Assembly: GCF_000422425.1 (NCBI RefSeq)
Contig: NZ_KE383828.1
Location: forward strand, 1 to 64,000
Source: Oceanospirillum beijerinckii DSM 7166
Lineage (GTDB): Bacteria > Pseudomonadota > Gammaproteobacteria > Pseudomonadales > Halomonadaceae
DNA: 64,000 nt
Reading direction: 5' to 3'
Positions 24,404-33,700 of this stretch are shown piece by piece. The position numbers and the translations under genes were made by a program. Under the pieces are notes generated by a model. It did not search any database, was not told the DNA's origin, and was given only the letters and a program-made list of their open reading frames with translations. The first letter of the stretch is position 1. Each line of letters begins with the position of its first letter.

Positions 24404-24670
24404 ATGAACAGCGTAAATCAAGCCTGGGGGCAGGGCCGCCCAGTGGCAGACTCAGATATCCAGCACCATCAAGGTAAAATTTTGAGCGAAACATCTGCAC
24501 TGGCAATCAGCACTGCTTTGGCATCGACTGCTATTAGTGCAATTTATACATCCTACAATGCTGCGGCCATCCGGTTACAAGCCAATGTTATGATGCAGGT
24601 TACTGCGATTGAGGCTTTTCATAAGATGATGGAGGTCACTGTAAATAGCCAGGTGTTGCCAAGAGACTGA
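24404..24670 (+). CDS. small helical protein, possibly RebB/R-body-like
   Basis: An 88-residue protein with a long alanine-rich central helix (SETSALAISTALASTAISAI, then YTSYNAAAIRLQANVMMQ). The spacing of N-A and Q-A residues is reminiscent of RebB-type R-body proteins ('killing trait' family), but the match is only a pattern and no other reb gene is adjacent. AGAGGG (24391-24396) could be the ribosome site. It may also be an unrelated small secreted or membrane-associated protein. No neighbour gives a function. Confidence 0.45.
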   Translation: MNSVNQAWGQGRPVADSDIQHHQGKILSETSALAISTALASTAISAIYTSYNAAAIRLQANVMMQVTAIEAFHKMMEVTVNSQVLPRD

Positions 24671-24993
24671 TACCATCAACAGGTGTGGAAGTGGCTCAAC
24701 CTGTGTGGTTCTGGTTGAGTTCACTGAATCAGTTAAACTGAATTTCTTAATGCGCCAAAAAAGTTATAAATTTCTGCACTTTTTCTCATCCCTAAAGTCT
24801 ATTTATGCGTACTCTCTAATGGTAAAAACATCTTTTTCACTGCATTTCACTATAATGGTGGAGTCACAGAAAATGAGTTATTTTGCTAATGATTTCAAAC
24901 CTGTAAAAAAACTGTAAATCTGCTATCTGCCCTTTTAAGAGTACTTTATGATAGCGACTATGATTATTCTAAAAAGATATTCCGGAGTCGGGA
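24671..24993. other. 323-base AT-rich gap before the efflux operon
   Basis: A 70-codon frame at 24705-24917 has no support and is not called. The gap probably holds the promoter of the RND operon. GGAG (24984-24987) is the ribosome site for the TTG start at 24994. Confidence 0.45.
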
Positions 24994-26468
24994 TTGAGTG
25001 ATTTAACTGCAAAAATCAGAATGCTGGTTGCTGGCCTTTTAGGTCTGGGGTTGGTGGGGTGTTCGTTATATCACAGAGGCGAAAATGATTCTGATGATAG
25101 CAGTGTCAGGAGCAATCAGCACTCAGAGGTTGCCGCTGATACAGTTCAGGAAAAATCGCCTGTTCGGACGAAGGCTTTATCTGATCAACAAGCTGCCGTT
25201 TATCAAACCGTAGCGGGGAATCAACCCGCGCAAGATATTGATCATCCCTTATTTACTACGGAACAGACCCGCTGGATTTTCATGTTTAATGATCCGGCAC
25301 TGGTCGAGTTAGTAGAAAAAGCTCTGGAGCACAATGCTTCTTTGCTGGCACAAGCGGCCCGGGTAAAGAGTTTGGAAGATCAGGCCAGAGCCGCTCGCGT
25401 TAAAATGTACCCTTCCCTGTCACTGGGACTCAATCAAAACCCCAATACAGCACGATCCCTGGCATCTCCAGAAGAACTATCTCAAACGGCTAAACTTGAA
25501 CTTCAGCGCTGGCAAGCATTAAGTGACGAAACACAAGCTCTTAGCCTGGCCTTTGCCAGGGAAAAAACGCTTTTTCTCAACAGGCGCTACATCTGACAAA
25601 AACTGTCGCGACAGCCTGGTATAAGCTGAATTATTTGCGCAAGCAATCAGAGCTGGTACAACAAAGAATTGATACCCTAAAGAATGCGTTACGGGTTGTA
25701 GAGCAGGGCATCAGTTCCGAACAGTATAGTTCTCTTAATCTGGCGCAAAGACAGGAAGCTTTATCAGAAGGGCAGGGGCATATGCAGTTTCTGCAGCAGT
25801 TGATTACTGAGCAGGTTGTGCTATTGCAGTCGTTGACCGGTGTAACGCTCGATCAAAAACAATTGGCAATGCCAATGCTGCCTGCACTTAATGAATTACA
25901 CTCTTTTTCTTCATTGTTACTGGCTCAGCAACCGCAGTTACAGGACCACTGGCTAACGTTGCTGCAGCATTATCCTGAACGTGCAATCGTTAATAAAGAA
26001 TATTTTCCTGTTCAGGTTTTCTCTCTTGGCGAGCCTCCTGCCGATAAGACGATTGACACACTTGATAACGCATTATCGACCTCAATAATGCCAGCTTCTG
26101 CTTTACTGAGTAATGAGGTCAATAAGAAGTACCTTATTTCCGAGCAGGAAAGAAAATATCAAAGTAAATTGTCTGATACAGTTAATAAAATCAACACGTT
26201 GCTAGGTGATGAAACAGCTATGACCAGACAAATTGAAACAGGGCTGCAGAAACTGTCTGAGCTGAGAGAAAATACCCAAAAAGTACTGAGACAGTACACA
26301 GTGGGACAGATTAGTCTTCAGCAACTCCTGAATAGTCAGAAAGAGATGTTGGATCATGAAGCCAATATCTTATTTTCGAGGCATCAGCAACTGCAGAACA
26401 GAGTTATTTTAAATAGTTTGGTGGGGGGGTTACCCACACAGACTATTCGCTCAAACCAGGCATTATAG
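24994..26468 (+). pseudogene. TolC-family outer-membrane efflux lipoprotein, frameshifted
   Basis: Two frames together make one outer-membrane factor. The first (24994-25596) begins with a lipoprotein signal (LLGLGLVGCS, lipobox Cys near 23) and the first TolC repeat (ALVELVEKALEHNASLLAQA, RVKMYPSLSLGL). Near 25562-25567, a run of six A after GCCAGGG, the coding sense moves to the next frame. That frame reads ENAFSQQALHLTKTVATAWY and continues through YLRKQSELVQQ to 26468 (LRQYTVGQISLQQLLNSQKE). One missing A restores a continuous protein of about 490 residues. This is a true mutation, a sequencing error or, less likely, slippage. The TTG start follows GGAG. Confidence 0.8.
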
Positions 26469-26610
26469 TAGTGAGCCGCTAACCCCTTTGCCATTATGCT
26501 CCAGGTGGTGTACCCAGGTAAGCCAATATAAATGAAAGCTTAAAGTATGTTTATTTGGCCTACCGCTGCCACAGCTCAAATACCGTCTGTCGATTAAAAA
26601 TGGAAGACCT

Positions 26611-27807
26611 ATGTTAAAAAAGATATTACCCGTTGTTGTCTTAGCGGCTTTGATTGCACTGGCATGGGCGGTCACAAATAATCCCCCGGAAGTGAACAGG
26701 CAGCATAAAAAGCCCCAAGCGACCATGACAGTGAACACCCTGTCGTTACAAGTCGAAAATTATCAAATTAAAGTACGCCGTACGGGGCAGGTCCAGGCCA
26801 GCTTAATGAGCCAGTTAGTGAGCCAGGCCAATGGTCAGATCGTTTGGGTCAGCGACAGTTTTACCACGGGAGCATCTTTTAAATCAGGAGACTTTTTAAT
26901 CCAGCTGGATGATAGTGAATATCGCAATGAGGTCGCTATACAGCAAGCGGCTCTCACTGAAGCATTGCAAGCCTTAGAGGAGGAAAACGCCCAGGTTGAG
27001 CAGGCGTTACGGGCCTGGAAAATATCGGGACGTTCCGGTGAGCCTAATGACAGAGTAAAACGGGTCCCCCAATTAAAGGCCGCACAGGCAAAAGTTAAAT
27101 CCGCCCAGGCTAGTCTCCGTCGTGCTAATGAAAATCTGCAGAAAACAAAGATTAAAGCACCATTTGATGGAAAAATTGTCAGTACCAATGCGAATCTTGG
27201 ACAATACATCAATAGCGGCAGCTTATTGGCGCAATTGATATCCGATCAGCCCCCGGAGCTACGGATTGCGATCAATCAACGGGAATTAAACTATATTGAC
27301 CTGCCAATTGATGGCCGACCTGGAGCTATGATTCAACTGTTACAAACAGATAATTATTTCAATAACAAACAGAGCGGTATTACAGGGCGTATCACTCATG
27401 TGGAAACAGGAGTTAATGCCGCAACCCAGCAACTAATCGCGCTGGCTCAGTTAGACAGCCATGTTGCATTACTACCGGGCCAGTACGTGCAAAGTGAAAT
27501 TATCGGGCGTGAGTTGCAAGGTGTTTTGGTTATTCCCAATAATGCCATTTATCAGGGCAGTTATGTCTATCTTGTGATTGATGGAGTTTTACAGCGTCGA
27601 AATATTACTTTGGGCTGGCAGGATGAGAATAATACAGTTATTGATTCAGGACTTAATGCAGGTGAACAGCTTGTAGTGACACCATTAGGTCAGATTACTT
27701 CAGGGACTCCAGTTAAAACTCAGCAGCTAGCGAATCAATCAAGGAAAGCTGTTGGACAGGTAGAGACGCCTGCTGATAAGGCGCGTCAACAGGAGACTGA
27801 GGCATGA
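26611..27807 (+). CDS. RND efflux periplasmic adaptor (membrane fusion protein)
   Basis: A 398-residue adaptor: N-terminal membrane anchor (ILPVVVLAALIALAWAV), a long coiled-coil hairpin (about 110-190), a biotinyl/lipoyl-like domain closing at KIKAPFDGKIVSTNANLGQY, and beta-barrel/membrane-proximal domains (LPGQYVQSEI, VLVIPNNAIYQGSYVYLV). It links the inner-membrane pump to the outer-membrane factor. The stop overlaps the pump start by four bases (27804-27807), so the two are translated together. Confidence 0.92.
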   Translation: MLKKILPVVVLAALIALAWAVTNNPPEVNRQHKKPQATMTVNTLSLQVENYQIKVRRTGQVQASLMSQLVSQANGQIVWVSDSFTTGASFKSGDFLIQLDDSEYRNEVAIQQAALTEALQALEEENAQVEQALRAWKISGRSGEPNDRVKRVPQLKAAQAKVKSAQASLRRANENLQKTKIKAPFDGKIVSTNANLGQYINSGSLLAQLISDQPPELRIAINQRELNYIDLPIDGRPGAMIQLLQTDNYFNNKQSGITGRITHVETGVNAATQQLIALAQLDSHVALLPGQYVQSEIIGRELQGVLVIPNNAIYQGSYVYLVIDGVLQRRNITLGWQDENNTVIDSGLNAGEQLVVTPLGQITSGTPVKTQQLANQSRKAVGQVETPADKARQQETEA

Positions 27808-30800
27808 TCGCTTGGTTTGCCCGTAATCATGTTGCGGCTAACATATTAATGGTTTCGATCTTTATTGCGGGTCTGTTTTCCCTGAGCCAAAAAGTGCCGT
27901 TGGAAGTTTTCCCTTCCATAGAATTTGATATGGTCAGTGTTTCTGTCTCTATGCGAGGAGCAAGCCCTCAGGATATGGAGCAGGGCGTCGCCATCCTGCT
28001 GGAGCAGGCTATTGAAGATCTTGATGGTTTAGAAAAAGTTGTAAGTCGTTCTGTCGAAGGCCTTGCCACTTTAAATATCGATATCAGTGATGGCCATGAT
28101 GCCAAAGAGATACTGACAGATATTAAAAACCGTATTGATGCTATCAGCAATCTGCCGTTAGCTGCTGATAGACCTGTTGTGTCTTTATCTCAACGCCGCC
28201 GTGAGGTGATATCGGTAGTGGTTGCAGGTGAAGTGAGCGAGTTGGAAATTCGCCAGAAAGCAGAACAGGTAAGAGATGAGTTGGTCAGTCGACCGGGAAT
28301 TTCCCAGGTTGATCTTGACGGTGTACGCAATTATGAAATTGCGATTGAAGTCTCTCAGTTTAAGCTTCAGCAGTATCAAATGACCTTGCAGGATGTTAGT
28401 ACTGCGGTAAAGAACGAGTCATCGGATCTGACTGCGGGTAATCTTAGAACCAGCGGTAGTGATATTTTGATCAGCTCCCGGGGACAACGCTATAGTCGAC
28501 CTGAGTTTGAAGATATTGTCGTTAAAGCCAGCAGTGATGGGGGCATCGTCCGCCTGAAAGATATTGCTGTTGTACACGACGGTTTTGAGGAAACGCCATT
28601 ACGGACCCGTTTTAATGGTAAGCCTGCTGCTATGATCGATGTATACCGTATTGGCCAGGAGAGTGCGATCTCAGTGGCAGATCAGGTTAAACAATATATT
28701 CAGGAACAGCAGGGTAATTTGCCCCAGGGCATGGAGCTTAGTTATTGGGACGATGATTCAGAAATTGTTAAGAAACGTCTCAATACCTTGTTGGTTAACG
28801 CTGCTCAGGGTGGGGTCTTGGTGTTGGCTCTATTAGCGTTATTTTTACGACCAGCCATCGCTTTTTGGGTATTTATCGGGATTCCAATCAGCTTTATGGG
28901 AGCCTTTGTGTTTATGCCATTGCTAGGCATAAGCCTGAATATTGTCAGCCTCTTTGGCTTTATTCTCGTGCTCGGTATTGTGGTCGATGATGCCATTGTC
29001 ACGGGTGAGAATGTATATCGCCATTTAAGACAGGCTGAATCCGGCCTGGATGCTGCGGTAAGAGGCACCCAGGAAGTAGCTGTCCCTGTAACTTTTGGTG
29101 TACTGACAACCGTTGTTGCTTTTTTGCCGCTGGCTTTTATCGAAGGGCACAGAGGTGCAATCTTTGGTCAGATTCCTGCGGTAATTATTCCTGTATTGCT
29201 ATTGTCCCTGGTAGAATCCAAGTTTGTTCTACCTGCACACCTGAAATATATCAAACTCCGCCATGAGAAAAATGATCAGGGTCGCCTGGAAAAACTGCAG
29301 GAAGCTTTTGCTGATGGTTTTGAGCGTATCATTCTTGACTATTATCGCCCTTTACTCAAAGTTACTCTGCGTTATCGTTATACGGCATTGGCTGTCTCGA
29401 TTGGGATCTTGATCATCATTCTGGCCGCGTTAAGTTCCGGTTGGATGCGTTTTATCTTTTTTCCAAAAGTCCCCAGTGAAACCGCCCGGGTTACGGTCAC
29501 CATGCCGTCAGGGACGGCTTTTGAGGTCACGGATCAGTTTGTCTTGCATATCACGGAAAAGGCTCAGCAGTTGCAAGAGAAATATCGTGATGCTGAAAGC
29601 GGTAAAAGCGTTATTCAACATATCTTTGCCACTACTGGTTCGGCGGGTAGCTCTTCGAATATTGGCCGGGTACGTTTTGAAATCACCCCGGCTGAGGAAA
29701 GGGAACTTGATATCACCAGTATTCAGTTAGTCAATGAATGGCGTAAGCTAATCGGTCCTGTTCCGGGTGCTGAATCACTTGCTTTTAGAGCAGAAATAGG
29801 GCGCTCCAGTGATCCCGTTGATATCCAGTTATCGGGTAATGATCTTAAGGTGCTGGAAGAGGTGTCAGAACAGGTTAAGAAGCGTTTAGCAACTTACCCT
29901 TATATCTTTGATATTACAGATAGTCTGGCCGATGGCAAACAAGAGCTGAGAGTAGAATTGAAACCTCAGGCCTACCTGTTAGGCCTGAATCGCACTCAGG
30001 TCGTACAGCAGTTACAACAGGCTTATTTAGGGATTGAGGTTCAGCGTATTCAAAGAGGCCGGGAGGAGATCAAGGTATTAGTACGTTTACCCGGCGAGGA
30101 GCGTGATTCCGAGGTCGAATTAAAAGACTTCGTGATTTTCAATAACGAAGGGCAAGGGGTGCCTCTTGATCATATCGCTTGGTTGAAACCGGCGAAGAGC
30201 CCTTCCGCGATCTACCGTATAGGCGGTTTCCGTACACTGAATGTTACTGCAGATCTGGATAAATCCACCGCTAATACTACAGTATTAACAAAAGACCTGA
30301 GAGAATATCTGGACCAGTTAACCCAACAGTATCCATCAGTCAGCTATGAACTGGAGGGGGAAGCCAAAGAGCAGGATCAATCTTTCGGCTCTCTGTTTTG
30401 GGGGCTTTTATTGGTACTGGGGGCGATCTATACACTCCTGGCGATCCCTTTTGCCAGCTATATGCAGCCGTTTATTGTGATGTCAGTGATTCCTTTTGGC
30501 TTGATTGGTGCCGTCATTGGTCACTGGATAATGGGTATGCCTCTTACCATTATGAGTGTGATGGGTTTGTTGGCGCTTACGGGTGTTGTCGTAAACGATA
30601 GCTTGGTTCTGGTCGACTTTGTCAATAAAACCCGGGGGCGGATGGATTTGAAACGTGCTTTGTTAACCGCTGCTCCAGCCCGTTTCAGACCTGTAATGCT
30701 GACATCAATGACCACGTTTATCGGTTTGATGCCTTTGCTGTTTGAAAAATCCACCCGGGCACAGTTTTTAATTCCAATGGCTGTATCGCTGGGATTTGGG

Positions 30801-30899
30801 ATTTTGTTTGCTACACTGATAACATTGCTCTTGATTCCTGTGAATTACATGATTCTGGAAGATATCAAGGCTTTGAAAAATAAGCTATTTGCAAACTAA
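27804..30899 (+). CDS. RND-family inner-membrane efflux transporter
   Basis: A 1031-residue pump with the twelve-helix RND layout: TM1 at VAANILMVSIFIAGLFSL, large periplasmic loops after TM1 and TM7, and GFILVLGIVVDDAIVTGENV (the two proton-relay Asp near 395-396). The second half repeats this (LTIMSVMGLLALTGVVVNDS). It is the HAE/AcrB-like type without the heavy-metal signature. Substrates are not predictable. It forms a tripartite operon with the adaptor and the frameshifted outer-membrane gene, so efflux may be compromised. Confidence 0.93.
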   Translation: MIAWFARNHVAANILMVSIFIAGLFSLSQKVPLEVFPSIEFDMVSVSVSMRGASPQDMEQGVAILLEQAIEDLDGLEKVVSRSVEGLATLNIDISDGHDAKEILTDIKNRIDAISNLPLAADRPVVSLSQRRREVISVVVAGEVSELEIRQKAEQVRDELVSRPGISQVDLDGVRNYEIAIEVSQFKLQQYQMTLQDVSTAVKNESSDLTAGNLRTSGSDILISSRGQRYSRPEFEDIVVKASSDGGIVRLKDIAVVHDGFEETPLRTRFNGKPAAMIDVYRIGQESAISVADQVKQYIQEQQGNLPQGMELSYWDDDSEIVKKRLNTLLVNAAQGGVLVLALLALFLRPAIAFWVFIGIPISFMGAFVFMPLLGISLNIVSLFGFILVLGIVVDDAIVTGENVYRHLRQAESGLDAAVRGTQEVAVPVTFGVLTTVVAFLPLAFIEGHRGAIFGQIPAVIIPVLLLSLVESKFVLPAHLKYIKLRHEKNDQGRLEKLQEAFADGFERIILDYYRPLLKVTLRYRYTALAVSIGILIIILAALSSGWMRFIFFPKVPSETARVTVTMPSGTAFEVTDQFVLHITEKAQQLQEKYRDAESGKSVIQHIFATTGSAGSSSNIGRVRFEITPAEERELDITSIQLVNEWRKLIGPVPGAESLAFRAEIGRSSDPVDIQLSGNDLKVLEEVSEQVKKRLATYPYIFDITDSLADGKQELRVELKPQAYLLGLNRTQVVQQLQQAYLGIEVQRIQRGREEIKVLVRLPGEERDSEVELKDFVIFNNEGQGVPLDHIAWLKPAKSPSAIYRIGGFRTLNVTADLDKSTANTTVLTKDLREYLDQLTQQYPSVSYELEGEAKEQDQSFGSLFWGLLLVLGAIYTLLAIPFASYMQPFIVMSVIPFGLIGAVIGHWIMGMPLTIMSVMGLLALTGVVVNDSLVLVDFVNKTRGRMDLKRALLTAAPARFRPVMLTSMTTFIGLMPLLFEKSTRAQFLIPMAVSLGFGILFATLITLLLIPVNYMILEDIKALKNKLFAN

Positions 30900-31126
30900 G
30901 TAATAAAAAAGACATACTGTAGCGACTTATAAGTCAACTTAACTAAAATTGTGTATACCAAACATTTCTATTTGTCGATGTTACAAATGCTAATATTTAA
31001 ACTCAGAGAGGTGATCCATAGTTAAGTATCAGGCGGGGCGGATCAGAGGGAGTTCTGCCCTGTTTATGCAAGATAGCTGTTGGCAGGAGGCCATTAGTTA
31101 TGCATAAGGATCGGTAAGATAAAATA

Positions 31127-32035
31127 ATGAGAATATTGCTTTCTACTCCTGAAATGGATCAGGGTGCATACTTGGCTGCTTTGCAAAAATATTGCCCATA
31201 TGCAGATATTCGAGTTTGGCAGGATGTTGTCGAGACAAACTGGCAGGCAGAGTATGCACTGGTTTGGAAACCAGAAAATGAGCTATTCCAGCACCAACAA
31301 TCATTGGTTGCTGTTTTTAATCTCGGGGCAGGAATTGATGCCCTGGAAAAACTCAAGGATTTACCACAGGACGTCCCTTTATATAAGCTGCGTGAAGCAG
31401 GCATGGGCCAGTGGATGCTGGAATATGTGCTTTACGGTTTAATTCACTTTGGTCGCCACTTTGACCGTTATCATCGTCATCAAACGGCTGGTCGCTGGGA
31501 ACCGAAAAACACCAGAAGTTTACGCGAGAAACGTATTGGTATCTTAGGGCTTGGTCCTCTGGGGCAGTATGTCGCTAATAGCTTGCACGATATGGGCTAT
31601 AACATTGCGGGTTGGAGCCGCAGTCTGAAGAATGATCTGCCCTTTCCTCAATCCACCGGTCTGGAATCCCTGAATGGTTTTTTAGCGCAAAGTCATTTTC
31701 TGGTGAATTTACTACCCGCAACAGATGAAACCTTTCATATTCTTAACGCAGATCGTTTGATGCGCTTACCCCGTGATGCAGTGGTGATCAGCTGTGGCCG
31801 TGGCAGTATTTTCGATGAACACGCACTATTACTTCAGCTTCAAACCCATCACTTAAGAGGAGCTTTGTTGGATGTATTTGAGCATGAGCCTCTACCCATA
31901 GAACATCCATTCTGGAAGCAGGATAATATTATCGTAACCCCTCATATTGCCGCTCCCACACAAGCGGATGATGCCATTAAACAGGTTTTAGCGGATATTT
32001 TAGATATTGAGCTGGGAGGCGATCAGTTGTACTGA
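31127..32035 (+). CDS. ghrA: glyoxylate/hydroxypyruvate reductase A-like dehydrogenase
   Basis: A 302-residue D-2-hydroxyacid dehydrogenase. It has the Rossmann motif RIGILGLGPLGQYVANSLHD, catalytic Arg in VISCGRGSIFDEHAL, Glu in LLDVFEHEPLP and His in IIVTPHIAAPTQ. The GhrA subgroup is suggested by the short N-terminus (MRILLSTPEMDQGAYLAAL) and GAGIDAL. It would reduce glyoxylate and hydroxypyruvate using NADPH. No operon partner is adjacent; a strong terminator follows. Confidence 0.85.
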   Translation: MRILLSTPEMDQGAYLAALQKYCPYADIRVWQDVVETNWQAEYALVWKPENELFQHQQSLVAVFNLGAGIDALEKLKDLPQDVPLYKLREAGMGQWMLEYVLYGLIHFGRHFDRYHRHQTAGRWEPKNTRSLREKRIGILGLGPLGQYVANSLHDMGYNIAGWSRSLKNDLPFPQSTGLESLNGFLAQSHFLVNLLPATDETFHILNADRLMRLPRDAVVISCGRGSIFDEHALLLQLQTHHLRGALLDVFEHEPLPIEHPFWKQDNIIVTPHIAAPTQADDAIKQVLADILDIELGGDQLY

Positions 32036-32132
32036 TATTGAGACGATTACTTCAAAATAGACTTACACAGGATTACCGGTTTAATTAATTTAGCCATAAA
32101 ATATCACAGTTCTGACATTAGTTTTTTTATAG

Positions 32133-32162
32133 AATCCCCCCAAATCCTGGGGGGATTTTTAT
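32133..32162 (+). terminator. intrinsic terminator of ghrA-like gene
   Basis: AATCCCCCC (32133-32141) pairs with GGGGGGATT (32149-32157), followed by TTTTATT. It is a strong G/C stem with a T run. Confidence 0.88.
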
Positions 32163-32201
32163 TTCTGAATTCTCAGATCGTTTTCAAATTAAGGAAAAGT
32201 T

Positions 32202-33464
32202 ATGTTAGAGCCAGTGACACTTGGCTGTTTAATTCTTTTGATTGTGGCTGCCCTTTGGGTCACGGAGTGGATTCACGTCAGCCTGACAGCACTCTTAGTA
32301 CCTGTGCTGGCAATTATGAGCGGGATCTTCGATGTTAAACAGGCTTTCAGTGCCTTTGCTAATCCTATTATCTTTATTTTTTTAGGGGGCTTTGCGCTGT
32401 CAGCAGCCTTACACAAGCAGGGACTGGATGAACGCATCGCACAGATTATTCTCAATGTTTCCAATGGGCAGTTAAGCAAAGCCAGCTACCTGATCTTTGG
32501 CACCACTGCGATGTTGTCCATGTGGATCTCTAACACTGCTACTGCTGCCATGATGTTGCCGCTGACACTGGGGGTCTTGTCTGCCCTGGATTCGGCAGAA
32601 CATCGAAAAACCTACATCTACTTTCTGCTGGGTATCGCATTTTCCGCTAATATCGGTGGTATCGGCACCCTGGTCGGCAGTCCACCTAATGCCATTGCAG
32701 CTGCTGCGGTCGGTATGAGCTTTACCGAATGGATGTGGCTGGCCTTGCCGTTGGTGGCGGTATTAATGCCGGTGATGGTGGTGATTTTACGTTTCTGCTG
32801 CCGCCCGGATCTATCCCAGCCTGTTCGCTATCAAGTTACCGATGTGCAACCACTCAATAAGCAACAGTTGTTGACGATTGGCGTTTTCCTTCTGACAGTA
32901 ATGGGGTGGATCTTTAGCAAACCTTTGGCAGAAATGCTGGCCATTAAAGGCAGTGTGGATGCCGTAGTGGCCGTTAGTGCTATCTTGCTGCTCAGCGCGC
33001 TGCGTCTGTTAAGCTGGAAAGAATTGAACGAGCAAACCGATTGGGGCATTCTGTTGCTGTTTGGTGGTGGTTTAACCCTGAGCGCAGTGCTATCCACATC
33101 TGGTGCCAGCAGCGCTATTGCGGAATATATTATCACCATGATTCAGCATACACCGCTATTAGTGTTCCTGATCTGCCTGGTGGTGTTTGTTATGGTTCTG
33201 ACTGCGGTAGCCAGTAATACGGCCAGTGCCGCGCTGTTATTGCCAATCTTCCTGCCACTGGCAGAAAATATCGGTTTGAGTCATACCAGCCTGGCGGTAT
33301 TGATCGCTATGGGGGCATCCTGCGCCTTTACCTTACCCGTTGCGACACCGCCTAATGCCATTGTTTTTGGCAGTGGTTTTGTGCCACAAAAAGAGATGTT
33401 GCGGGTGGGTTCAATACTGAGTCTGGCTATTTTGCCAATCCTCGTGGGAGTAGGGCTGCGTTAG
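32202..33464 (+). CDS. DASS/SLC13-family anion transporter
   Basis: A 420-residue membrane protein with the paired re-entrant signatures of the divalent anion:Na+ symporter family: WISNTATAAMMLPLTLG with VGSPPNAIA in the first half and SNTASAALLLPIFLPLA with TPPNAIVFGSG in the second. It would carry a dicarboxylate, sulfate or similar anion with Na+. No binding-protein or enzyme gene nearby indicates the substrate. AAGGAAAAG precedes the ATG. Confidence 0.9.
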   Translation: MLEPVTLGCLILLIVAALWVTEWIHVSLTALLVPVLAIMSGIFDVKQAFSAFANPIIFIFLGGFALSAALHKQGLDERIAQIILNVSNGQLSKASYLIFGTTAMLSMWISNTATAAMMLPLTLGVLSALDSAEHRKTYIYFLLGIAFSANIGGIGTLVGSPPNAIAAAAVGMSFTEWMWLALPLVAVLMPVMVVILRFCCRPDLSQPVRYQVTDVQPLNKQQLLTIGVFLLTVMGWIFSKPLAEMLAIKGSVDAVVAVSAILLLSALRLLSWKELNEQTDWGILLLFGGGLTLSAVLSTSGASSAIAEYIITMIQHTPLLVFLICLVVFVMVLTAVASNTASAALLLPIFLPLAENIGLSHTSLAVLIAMGASCAFTLPVATPPNAIVFGSGFVPQKEMLRVGSILSLAILPILVGVGLR

Positions 33465-33700
33465 TTCAAGCTAAGTTGCTTCAGGTGATGCCTGATTCTA
33501 CGCTGAGTCGTTGTCAGGCAAAACTAACTATACCGCCTACCTACCGCCTACCGTAAGCTTGGGATAGTCTGGTTTATTAATCAGATCACTATATCCCCTG
33601 CAGTTAGAAAATGTTTGTCTGACAAGCGATAGGAAAAGTGCAGGGGCTTTTGTTACACTTGCGCGCTGAATTTCACTCTTATTTCGGCCAGACTTGCACC

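Noticed and set aside
24705-24917. 70-codon frame before the efflux operon
   Set aside because: AT-rich with low-complexity composition and no family signs; more likely promoter DNA.
25561-25568. programmed -1 frameshifting at the A6 run in the outer-membrane gene
   Set aside because: The in-frame codons do not form a classic X-XXY-YYZ heptamer and six A is short for polymerase slippage; mutation or sequencing error is simpler.
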